Source of the DNA: an uncultured Eubacteriales bacterium
GTDB taxonomy: Bacteria; Bacillota_A; Clostridia; Peptostreptococcales; Anaerovoracaceae
Reading direction: 5' to 3'
Length of the DNA: 9,273 nucleotides
Assembly: GCA_902774195.1 (NCBI GenBank)
Contig: CACYHM010000029.1
Span: forward strand, 1 to 9,273
Shown here: positions 1 to 5,626 of the stretch, piece by piece
Position numbering within the stretch: the stretch's first letter is position 1
Layout of the letters: every line of letters begins with the position of its first letter
The notes under the pieces: generated by a model
Database searches by the model: none
Told to the model about the DNA's origin: nothing
Seen by the model: the letters and a program-made list of their open reading frames with translations, nothing else
Translations under genes and position numbers: made by a program

Positions 1-699
1 ATACTCATAGCATGCTCGATGATCGAGGACGAGATAAACGCAGTCCTCGATAGTCAGGATATACAGGATATAGAGATATGGTGGCAGGAGAGGGGGCATC
101 ACAACGATCCCGACAGGCTGCGCGAGGTCATCCAGGCCGAGATCAGCAGAGCGGAGAGCGAAGGAGCCGATCTCATCATGCTCGCATACGGCCTTTGCGG
201 CAACGGGGCTGTAGGCTGGCATACGGAAAGAGCGGTGCTCGCGATGCCTCGCTTCGACGACTGTGTCAACATGATGCTCTGTACAGGCAAAAGAGACAGA
301 CGCAATTACCTGAGCGCCGGCCACATGTACCTGACAGGAGGCTGGACAAAAGACGAGGGGGCCCTGCTCGACATGTTCGAGAGCTATCTGTCGAAGTACG
401 GAAAACGCAAGGAGAGCTATCTGTCGAAGTACGGAAAACGCAAGGCGGACAAGCTCATGAAGATCATGCTGGCATCGTACAGCAGTGTGACGGTCATAGA
501 CACCGGCTGCTACGAGATGGAGCCGGTGATGGAATACGCAGCCGAATGCGCAGAGCGCTTCGGGCTTGAGCGCAATGTCGTGCCGGGAGGCAACGAGCCG
601 ATGTGCAAGTTACTCACGGGCGAATGGGATGGGGATATAATAGTCAGGGAAGGCCGCAAAGCCATAGAAGAGATCGACTTCGCGTTTCCGGCTGAATGA
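1..699 (+). CDS. DUF1638 family protein, 5' end cut off by the window
   Basis: The reading frame is open from base 1, reading I-L-I-A-C-S before the first ATG at 19. This resembles the usual DUF1638 N-terminus (hydrophobic strand, A-C, then an acidic Glu-Ile stretch), so the true start probably lies left of the window and the ATG at 19 is internal. The family hallmark Y-G-L-C-G-N-G is at nt 187-207, with its Cys at 196-198. A second conserved-looking stretch, P-G-G-N-E-P followed by K-L-L-T-G-x-W-D, is near nt 583-630. The protein has no signal peptide or membrane segment in view. DUF1638 has no settled biochemical function. From memory, members occur in methanogens and anaerobic clostridia beside corrinoid methyltransferase genes, which fits the MtaA-like gene at 3707. 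An exact 33-bp duplication adds 11 residues in the middle. The family call is fairly sure; the role is unknown. Confidence 0.8.
   Translation: MLIACSMIEDEINAVLDSQDIQDIEIWWQERGHHNDPDRLREVIQAEISRAESEGADLIMLAYGLCGNGAVGWHTERAVLAMPRFDDCVNMMLCTGKRDRRNYLSAGHMYLTGGWTKDEGALLDMFESYLSKYGKRKESYLSKYGKRKADKLMKIMLASYSSVTVIDTGCYEMEPVMEYAAECAERFGLERNVVPGGNEPMCKLLTGEWDGDIIVREGRKAIEEIDFAFPAE
379..444 (+). repeat. Perfect 33-bp direct tandem repeat (two copies) inside the DUF1638 gene
   Basis: Copy 1 is 379-411 and copy 2 is 412-444, identical at all 33 bases. The unit encodes E-S-Y-L-S-K-Y-G-K-R-K and is in frame, so the protein gains 11 residues without disruption. Identity at synonymous positions points to a recent slippage or duplication event. 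Relatives, as I recall them, have one such segment before the K-x-M-L-x-x-Y stretch. Confidence 0.97.
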
Positions 700-775
700 T
701 AGAAAACGCGCAGGGGAGATGACGTCAGTATTTGCATTTTCAATATACATCTGCCGATTTATCGCCCATCCTGAT

Positions 776-804
776 TTGACGATTTGTGATAACTATTTTA
801 GAAT
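776..804 (+). promoter_or_regulatory. Sigma-70/SigA-type promoter for the yezD-metNIQ operon
   Basis: The -35 box TTGACG (776-781) matches five of six consensus bases. The -10 box TAGAAT (799-804) also matches five of six, and the spacer is exactly 17 bp. Transcription would start near 811. The surroundings (about 780-850) are AT-rich compared with the genes. A 9-bp inverted pair flanks the promoter: TATTTGCAT at 729-737 and ATGCAAATA at 832-840. The pair could be an operator, though the arms are about 95 bp apart. The promoter is read from sequence only. Confidence 0.75.
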
Positions 805-863
805 TAAGTGTAACTAATCCTATTATTACTGATGCAAATAATTAATAGCTGACCAGAGAACCT

Positions 864-906
864 GGAGGCAGTGTGGGAAACAGTATTCCTTCATTGGCTC
901 CTTTTT
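864..906 (+). terminator. Intrinsic terminator in the leader of the yezD-metNIQ operon (attenuator)
   Basis: Bases 864-879 pair with 886-901. GGAG pairs with CTCC, then after a G/G mismatch CAGTG pairs with CATTG (one wobble), then after a T/T mismatch GGGAA pairs with TTCCT (one wobble). The loop is ACAGTA at 880-885. That makes 14 pairs with two single mismatches, followed immediately by TTTTT at 902-906. It lies about 55 nt after the predicted transcript start and 26 nt before the GTG of the first operon gene. It would therefore stop transcription ahead of the genes unless overridden. A competing small hairpin, CCAG (853-856) with CTGG (862-865), overlaps its 5' arm. I cannot match the roughly 50-nt region above it to SAM-I, T-box, cobalamin or glycine riboswitch motifs. 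Confidence 0.75.
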
Positions 907-932
907 AATCTCAAAAAAATAGGGGGTCTAAG

Positions 933-1091
933 GTGGAGAAGAAAGAATTATGCGATAACAAGGATATCCTGCTGGACATCGTAAAGGACATCCGCTACGG
1001 AAGCGTTACTGTTCACATACAGGACGGCAAGATCGTATATGTTGAGAAGACAGAAAAGATAAAGGTAAGAAAAGAGGGAATGGATCTATGA
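933..1091 (+). CDS. YezD/DUF2292 family small protein, 52 residues, GTG start
   Basis: This short gene starts with GTG at 933, preceded by a G-rich ribosome binding site (AGGGGG, 921-926) six bases upstream, and ends with TGA at 1089-1091. The stop overlaps the metN start in an ATGA arrangement, which implies translational coupling. The protein has an acidic/basic N-terminal helix-like segment followed by I-R-Y-G-S-V-T-V, then Q-D-G-K-I-V and V-E-K-T-E-K-I. This is the typical DUF2292 (YezD) pattern. There is no signal peptide or membrane segment. The family has no known biochemical activity. From memory, its members often sit beside sulfur-assimilation or methionine-transport genes, which agrees with the position here. 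An ATG start at 950 is in another frame, so GTG is the supported start. Confidence 0.85.
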   Translation: MEKKELCDNKDILLDIVKDIRYGSVTVHIQDGKIVYVEKTEKIKVRKEGMDL

Positions 1092-2101
1092 TCGAAATCA
1101 AAAACCTTAAAAAAGTATGGGAAGATACAGGGTCTCCTGTTCTGGAAGACATCAACCTTACCATACAGGACGGGGAGATCTATGCCCTCGTAGGCAGGAG
1201 CGGTGCCGGCAAATCGACACTTCTCAGATGCATCAACGGCCTCACTTCATATCAGGAGGGCAGTCTCAAGGTCGACGGCCATGAGATAAGGGACTACTCG
1301 TACAACGAACTACGCGAATTCCGCCGTCATGTAGGCATGATATTCCAGCAGTTCTCACTGCTTGAGAGGGAGACGGTCTACAGGAACGTCGCACTTCCTA
1401 TGACATGCTGGAAGTATCCGAAGGACGAGATCGACAGGAAGGTAAAGAGCCTTCTCGAACTGGTCGGACTCAGCGACAAGATGAATGTAAGGCCGCGCAA
1501 TCTGAGCGGCGGCCAGAAGCAGCGTGTCGCCATAGCCCGTGCCCTGACGATGGATCCGAAGTTCATCCTCTGCGACGAGGCGACATCGGCTCTCGACCCT
1601 AAAACGACGAATTCCATACTCGAGCTCCTGATGGAGATCAACCAAAAGCTGGGGATCACGGTCATCATAGTTACCCACCAGATGGAGGTCGTTCGCAAGG
1701 CCTGCAGCAAAGCCTGCATACTTGAGAACGGAAGGATCACAGCCGAGGGTTCAGTCAGAGACATATTCTTCAACCAGCCTGAGTCGCTGCTCAAGCTCCT
1801 CGGCGAGGAGGACGTGAAACTGCCGGCTGAGGGTCACAACATCCAGATCACTCATCTTCTCAACGATCTGTCCGACGGAGAACTGTTCGGAAGGATGTAT
1901 GAGGAACTGAAGATCGTGTTCCCTATCATCAACGGCACGATACAGGAGTATGAAAACGACCACATGGGCATCTTCACGATCAATGTGAAGGACAAAGACC
2001 TTGCGGCTGTTACCGGCTACCTTGATGATCACGGGATCAGGTGGAAAGAGATAGCGGCTGCCGATGACAGTGATGATGAAGAAAGGCAGGAAGAAGAATG
2101 A
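1088..2101 (+). CDS. metN: Methionine-type ABC transporter ATP-binding protein MetN
   Basis: This is the cytoplasmic ATPase subunit that drives import by the MetNIQ (MUT-family) transporter. All ABC motifs are visible: Walker A G-R-S-G-A-G-K-S-T at residues 36-44, Q-loop F-Q-Q-F at 86-89, signature L-S-G-G-Q at 139-143, Walker B I-L-C-D-E at 160-164, D-loop A-L-D at 168-170 and H-loop His197. The L-C-D-E-A-T-S-A-L-D-P-K-T-T stretch is characteristic of MetN. Residues from about 250 to 327 form a C-terminal extension in the position of the NIL/ACT-like domain that in E. coli MetN binds methionine and shuts off transport when it accumulates. It is followed by a very acidic tail (residues about 328-337). 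Length (337) is normal for the family. The start overlaps the yezD stop, and the stop overlaps the metI start (ATGA, 2098-2101), so the three are translationally coupled. Substrate specificity is set by MetQ and not certain. Confidence 0.93.
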   Translation: MIEIKNLKKVWEDTGSPVLEDINLTIQDGEIYALVGRSGAGKSTLLRCINGLTSYQEGSLKVDGHEIRDYSYNELREFRRHVGMIFQQFSLLERETVYRNVALPMTCWKYPKDEIDRKVKSLLELVGLSDKMNVRPRNLSGGQKQRVAIARALTMDPKFILCDEATSALDPKTTNSILELLMEINQKLGITVIIVTHQMEVVRKACSKACILENGRITAEGSVRDIFFNQPESLLKLLGEEDVKLPAEGHNIQITHLLNDLSDGELFGRMYEELKIVFPIINGTIQEYENDHMGIFTINVKDKDLAAVTGYLDDHGIRWKEIAAADDSDDEERQEEE

Positions 2102-2766
2102 CCCTTAAGAATTACACTTTTGCCCAGATATTCAAAATGCTCATCGTCCCGGCCTTCTTCGCGACACTCAAGATGCTTGCGATTTCGGGGATCATGTCGA
2201 CTGTGCTCGGATTCATTGTCGGCGTCATCCTCGTAGTAACTGAAAAAGGCGGGCTGTATGAGAATCTGGTAGTGAACAGGATACTGGATTTCATCGTTAA
2301 CATGATCAGATCGTTCCCGTTCATCATCCTGATGATATCCATAATACCGTTCACAAGGCTCATAGCAGGTACATCGATCGGCGAAACAGCGGCTCTCGTT
2401 CCTTTGACCGTGGCCTGCACGCCGTTCATGGCAAGGATATTCCAGAACAGCTTCAAGGAAGTCGACCCGGCTCTCATAGAGGCGGCCCAGTCCTTCGGAG
2501 CATCAAAATGGCAGATCGTCTTCAGGGTGATGCTCAAGGAGTCGGTTCCTTCTATCATATCCGGACTGTGCCTGGCGATAATCAATCTTCTGGGATGTAC
2601 GGCGATGGCCGGCGCCATCGGAGCCGGCGGGCTCGGTGCAGTAGCCCTCCAGTACGGTTATCAGAGCTTCAATCAGAAGATCATGTATTCGATAGTAGTG
2701 ATACTGATCATTCTTGTAGCGCTGATACAGTACTTCGGAGACTGGATCTATAAGAAACTCAAATAA
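2098..2766 (+). CDS. metI: Methionine-type ABC transporter permease MetI
   Basis: This is the integral membrane subunit of the MetNIQ importer, 222 residues, the usual length for MetI. Hydrophobic segments appear at about residues 15-48, 64-90, 96-115, 150-186 and 196-214, consistent with the five helices of MetI. The cytoplasmic coupling loop that contacts MetN is E-A-A-Q-S-F-G-A-S (128-136), ending near residue 150. The G-A-I-G-A-G-G-L-G run at 172-180 is typical of the family. The ATG shares ATGA with the end of metN. The next gene, metQ, lies 66 bp downstream behind a small hairpin. Confidence 0.93.
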   Translation: MTLKNYTFAQIFKMLIVPAFFATLKMLAISGIMSTVLGFIVGVILVVTEKGGLYENLVVNRILDFIVNMIRSFPFIILMISIIPFTRLIAGTSIGETAALVPLTVACTPFMARIFQNSFKEVDPALIEAAQSFGASKWQIVFRVMLKESVPSIISGLCLAIINLLGCTAMAGAIGAGGLGAVALQYGYQSFNQKIMYSIVVILIILVALIQYFGDWIYKKLK

Positions 2767-2773
2767 ACAGGAG

Positions 2774-2798
2774 GTTAAACCGTCTTACGGCGTTTAAC
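2774..2798 (+). other. Intercistronic hairpin between metI and metQ
   Basis: GTTAAA (2774-2779) pairs with TTTAAC (2793-2798), and CCGT (2780-2783) pairs with ACGG (2787-2790). The loop is CTT, and there is a two-base bulge (CG) on the 3' side. No T-run follows, so this is not a classical terminator. Such hairpins between permease and binding-protein genes can protect the 3' end of processed mRNA and help raise binding-protein levels; that role is inferred here. A strong AGGAGG ribosome binding site for metQ follows at 2821-2826. Confidence 0.6.
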
Positions 2799-2832
2799 AT
2801 ATATCTATCCACAATAACCAAGGAGGAAAAAA

Positions 2833-3663
2833 ATGAAGCTTAAGAAGTACCTTGCATTAGCCCTCATCGCGGTTCTGGCTGTTTGCTTTGCAGCCTGCGG
2901 AGGATCCGGGAAAACTGAGGGCACAGAAGAAACAACAACGGCAGAGAAGACCGATGTCAAGATCGGCGTTCGTTCCGACCTGATCGACTATTACAACGCC
3001 GTCGAGCCTGTTCTTAAGGCAAAAGGCTACAACGTAGAGATGGTATCGTTCGACGACAGCATCCAGCCGAACGTTGCTCTCGGAGAGGGAAGCATCGACG
3101 TCAACTGGTTCCAGCATGAACCTTATCTGACAGCTTACAATGCAGAGAACGGTACGGATTTCGTTATGGTACAGCCTAAGACATATGCGCCTCTGTTTGC
3201 TATGTATTCAACAAAGCATGAGAAGCTCGAGGATATCCCTGACGGAGCGGTCATCGGAGTCTGCAATGATGCAACAAATCAGGACAGAGGACTCAAGATG
3301 CTCGCAGACAACGGCCTAATCACTCTTGATGAGTCTGTAGAAGTAGCTACAGTACACGACATCAAGGACAATCCGCACAACTTCACATTCCAGGAAGCTG
3401 AGATGCAGATGCTGCCTCAGTCCATCGATGATCTCGATGCGATCTGCCTCGCCGCTCAGCACATGGTAAATGCAGGAAATGACCCTTCCAAGTACATAAT
3501 AAAGTCGAACGACGAGGAAGAATATGCTGTAGGTTTCGTAGTAAACAAGGCTGATGCCGATGCAGCATGGGCAAAGGATATCGCTGAGACTGTACAGTGC
3601 GACGAGCTTGCAAAGGCACTGCAGGAGGTTTCCGGCGGAGCACTTCTGCCAACCTGGAAGTGA
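2833..3663 (+). CDS. metQ: MetQ/NlpA-family substrate-binding lipoprotein
   Basis: This is the membrane-anchored substrate receptor for MetNI, 276 residues. The N-terminus has K-L-K-K, a hydrophobic stretch and a lipobox ending F-A-A-C with Cys22, followed by a Gly/Ser/Glu/Thr-rich linker to about residue 40. The mature domain carries NlpA-family landmarks: G-V at 45-46, D-V-N-W-F-Q-H-E-P-Y-L at 89-99 and N-D-A-T-N-Q-D-R at 145-152. Arg152 matches the Arg that in MetQ binds the ligand carboxylate. Where methionine-binding members usually have I-N-x-x-Y-A, this protein reads L-A-A-Q-H-M (206-211), so the conserved Asn is Ala207. This could mean a different or modified ligand. The ATG has an ideal AGGAGG site at 2821-2826, spaced six bases. 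After the stop, a 5-bp hairpin (3669-3682, loop TAAG) lacks a T-run, so read-through into the next gene is plausible. Confidence 0.9.
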   Translation: MKLKKYLALALIAVLAVCFAACGGSGKTEGTEETTTAEKTDVKIGVRSDLIDYYNAVEPVLKAKGYNVEMVSFDDSIQPNVALGEGSIDVNWFQHEPYLTAYNAENGTDFVMVQPKTYAPLFAMYSTKHEKLEDIPDGAVIGVCNDATNQDRGLKMLADNGLITLDESVEVATVHDIKDNPHNFTFQEAEMQMLPQSIDDLDAICLAAQHMVNAGNDPSKYIIKSNDEEEYAVGFVVNKADADAAWAKDIAETVQCDELAKALQEVSGGALLPTWK

Positions 3664-3706
3664 TTTGGCAGGCTAAGGCCTGACATAATAAGGAGAATAT
3701 GAAGGA

Positions 3707-4786
3707 ATGAAACTGATCATACCTGAAATGACGCCTAAAGAACGAGCCGCTGCTTATGCGCGCGGTGAGGAAGTCGATCGCATTCCTACATCTCTGAGCG
3801 CGGGGGAGACAGCTCCCCCGCTTTATGGTTATACGATCAGAGATTATTACTTCTCTGCAGACGCCATGGTGGCTGTGGAGAGCGGGATAGCCGAAGATTT
3901 TCACGCGGATAACATGGGCATAGGCCTCGGTCTCAGGACAGTGATCGAGGCCCTCGGAACAGAACTGAATTATCCTGACGACAGCGTCTCATATATCGTC
4001 AGGCCTAGACTCGAATTATTCGATCAGGTCGAAGAACTCTCCCTGCTCGATATCGATAAGGACGGCAGGCTGCCGATCATAGTAGAGGCTTTCGAGCGCC
4101 TGATGGATAAGTACGGCGCAGTCAGGAACTTCGGCAGCGGGCTCGCCGGACCTTTCACTACAGCCGCGAGCCTTATCGGCACAGAGAAATTCCTGATCTC
4201 AACGGTAAAGAATAAGGAAGGCGTCCACAGGCTCCTGCAGTTCAGCACCGACTGTATCGTCGAGCTGTGCAGAGATCTCAACAGGAGACTGGGGATAAAG
4301 TTCATGCTGTCCGAGCCGATGGGCGCAAAGGATCTCATAAGCAAGAGACAGTTCAGGGAGTTTTTCCAGCCCTATCTTGAGCAGGCGGTGGAACGGATGA
4401 ACGAGTATCAGGGAGCTACTTCGATCCATATGTGCGGACACACGAGGGACAGATGGCCCGAGATCATCGGGGCGGGAGTTTCGAATTTCTGGGTCGATAA
4501 CTGTGAGAGCCTGCGCGAACTGAAGGAAGAATACGGCGACCGCATAGGCATTACCGGGAATGTTCCTCCTGTGGACATACTGCGAAACGGCACCTGGGAA
4601 CAGATACAGGGTTGTATCAGGAAGTGCATCGAAGATGCGGGAGACACTCCTAAGGGATACACGATATGTCCGGGCTGCACGACGCCTGTAGGTACTTCAA
4701 AAGAGCAGATGATAATGTTTATGAATGCGGCGACCACCCTCAGCCGGGGAGCCAGGAAAGGCTGCCTGCCGGAGGGACTGAAATAA
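3707..4786 (+). CDS. MtaA/CmuA-type (uroporphyrinogen decarboxylase fold) methyltransferase
   Basis: This is a 359-residue URO-D superfamily protein. The start region M-T-P-K-E-R followed by G-x-x-V-D-R-I-P (residues 8-27) is typical of MtaA-like methyltransferases. The HemE substrate-binding motif with R-Q-A-G-R is absent, so this is not a haem enzyme. The zinc ligands of the MtaA group are in place: His241-x-Cys243 and Cys324 in the I-C-P-G-C motif. Relatives move methyl groups between a corrinoid protein and a thiol or similar acceptor; the actual donor and acceptor here are unknown, and no corrinoid protein lies in this window. The ATG at 3707 sits 11 bases after AGGAG (3691-3695). An alternative ATG at 3728 has no ribosome binding site. 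The ATG at 3699 opens a four-codon frame (M-K-E-stop) whose TGA overlaps this start. A GC-rich hairpin lies at codons 32-39. It is followed after 16 nt by the transketolase pair. Confidence 0.8.
   Translation: MKLIIPEMTPKERAAAYARGEEVDRIPTSLSAGETAPPLYGYTIRDYYFSADAMVAVESGIAEDFHADNMGIGLGLRTVIEALGTELNYPDDSVSYIVRPRLELFDQVEELSLLDIDKDGRLPIIVEAFERLMDKYGAVRNFGSGLAGPFTTAASLIGTEKFLISTVKNKEGVHRLLQFSTDCIVELCRDLNRRLGIKFMLSEPMGAKDLISKRQFREFFQPYLEQAVERMNEYQGATSIHMCGHTRDRWPEIIGAGVSNFWVDNCESLRELKEEYGDRIGITGNVPPVDILRNGTWEQIQGCIRKCIEDAGDTPKGYTICPGCTTPVGTSKEQMIMFMNAATTLSRGARKGCLPEGLK
3800..3821 (+). repeat. Perfect 9-bp GC-rich inverted repeat inside the methyltransferase gene
   Basis: GCGGGGGAG (3800-3808) and CTCCCCCGC (3813-3821) are exact reverse complements around a four-base loop, ACAG. 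TTTAT follows at 3822-3826. The element resembles a terminator stem but has only three Ts in a row. It lies about 95 bases into the coding region and encodes S-A-G-E-T-A-P-P. It could slow transcription or translation at the junction between importer and enzyme genes. Confidence 0.85.
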
Positions 4787-4802
4787 AAGAAAAGAGGATA
4801 CG

Positions 4803-5624
4803 ATGAACAGGAACGAATTACTGGACACGGCTGTCAGGGTCCGGCGGAATGTGCTTCGCATGGGCCATATCGACAGGAGAGGATTCATCGCACAGGGGAT
4901 AGGAGCGGCGGATTTTCTGACAGGGCTGTTCTTTTATGCCATGAATTACCGTCCCGGTGAACCGGAATGGGAGGGCAGGGACAGGTTTCTGCTGTCGGCA
5001 GGACATAATGCGATAGCAGTATATGCAGCTATGGCAGAGGCGGGAATGATACCTGAAGAATGGCTTGATACATACGGCCTCGACGGCAGCCATCTTCCTA
5101 TGTCAAGCATGCCGAGATACACTCCCGGTATAGAGATCTCGGGCGGATCTATAGGCCTCGGTCTTCCTACCGCGGTCGGAATGGCGCTCGGGCTCAAAAG
5201 AAAAGGATCAGACGCCAGGATATACATCATGATGGGTGACGGAGAGATGGCAGAAGGGCCTACATGGGAAGCAGCAACATCAGCCGGCCACTATCACCTG
5301 GACAACATAGTGGGTATCGTCGATGTCAACGGCATCCAGGCGGACGGCCTGACGAAGACTGTAGTGGATACCGAACCTCTCGATGAGAAGTTCAGAGCCT
5401 TTGGCTTCGATGTCCAGAGGATCAACGGCAACGACATGGGAGAGATAATGCAGGCCTTCGACAATGTGAAGTCGTCAACGGAGAACAAACCTCACATGAT
5501 CATCTGCGATACTGTCCCGGGACAGGGCCTGGAATTTCTGAAGGGCAATCCGAAGGCGCATTTCATCAGCCTCGATGATGAGGGCTGGGAGCGTGCGTTC
5601 AGTGAACTTGAAAGGGGCAAATAA
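4803..5624 (+). CDS. Transketolase-like enzyme, N-terminal (TPP pyrophosphate-binding) subunit
   Basis: This is the first half of a split transketolase, 273 residues. It carries the thiamine diphosphate site M-G-D-G-E (144-148, GDG at 145-147) and ends the motif at N-G-I-Q (176-179). Other transketolase marks are S-A-G-H at 65-68, the P-G-I-E-x-S-G-G-S-I-G-L-G stretch at 108-120 and H-L-P at 97-99. It must pair with the product of the next gene, which supplies the pyrimidine-binding domain; the C-terminal domain is normally fused in full-length enzymes. The reaction class is TPP-dependent transfer of a two-carbon ketol unit. Split forms are used both in pentose metabolism and in dedicated sugar-catabolic clusters, so the substrate is open. 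The ATG is 16 nt after the methyltransferase stop, with an AGAGGA site just upstream (4793-4798). Confidence 0.9.
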   Translation: MNRNELLDTAVRVRRNVLRMGHIDRRGFIAQGIGAADFLTGLFFYAMNYRPGEPEWEGRDRFLLSAGHNAIAVYAAMAEAGMIPEEWLDTYGLDGSHLPMSSMPRYTPGIEISGGSIGLGLPTAVGMALGLKRKGSDARIYIMMGDGEMAEGPTWEAATSAGHYHLDNIVGIVDVNGIQADGLTKTVVDTEPLDEKFRAFGFDVQRINGNDMGEIMQAFDNVKSSTENKPHMIICDTVPGQGLEFLKGNPKAHFISLDDEGWERAFSELERGK

Positions 5625-5626
5625 CG

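Noticed and set aside
720..727. TGACGTCA palindrome after the DUF1638 gene
   Set aside because: A single 8-bp palindrome with no partner site and no position relative to a promoter box that would suggest an operator.
832..852. Short leader peptide M-Q-I-I-N-S in the met operon leader
   Set aside because: No ribosome binding site precedes the ATG and there are no repeated Met or Cys codons, so translation-based attenuation is not supported.
841..932. Known riboswitch (SAM-I, cobalamin, glycine, THF) or T-box in the leader
   Set aside because: I looked for their conserved core segments and the T-box TGGxACCGCG bulge and found none; the region above the terminator is also too short for most of them.
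2604..2619. GATGGC / GCCATC dyad within metI
   Set aside because: It falls in a Gly/Ala-rich segment conserved in the permease family; the pairing is only 6 bp and likely incidental.
3707..4786. Annotation as haem-pathway uroporphyrinogen decarboxylase (HemE)
   Set aside because: The HemE R-Q-A-G-R substrate motif is absent, and the His-x-Cys plus Cys zinc ligands of the MtaA methyltransferase group are present.
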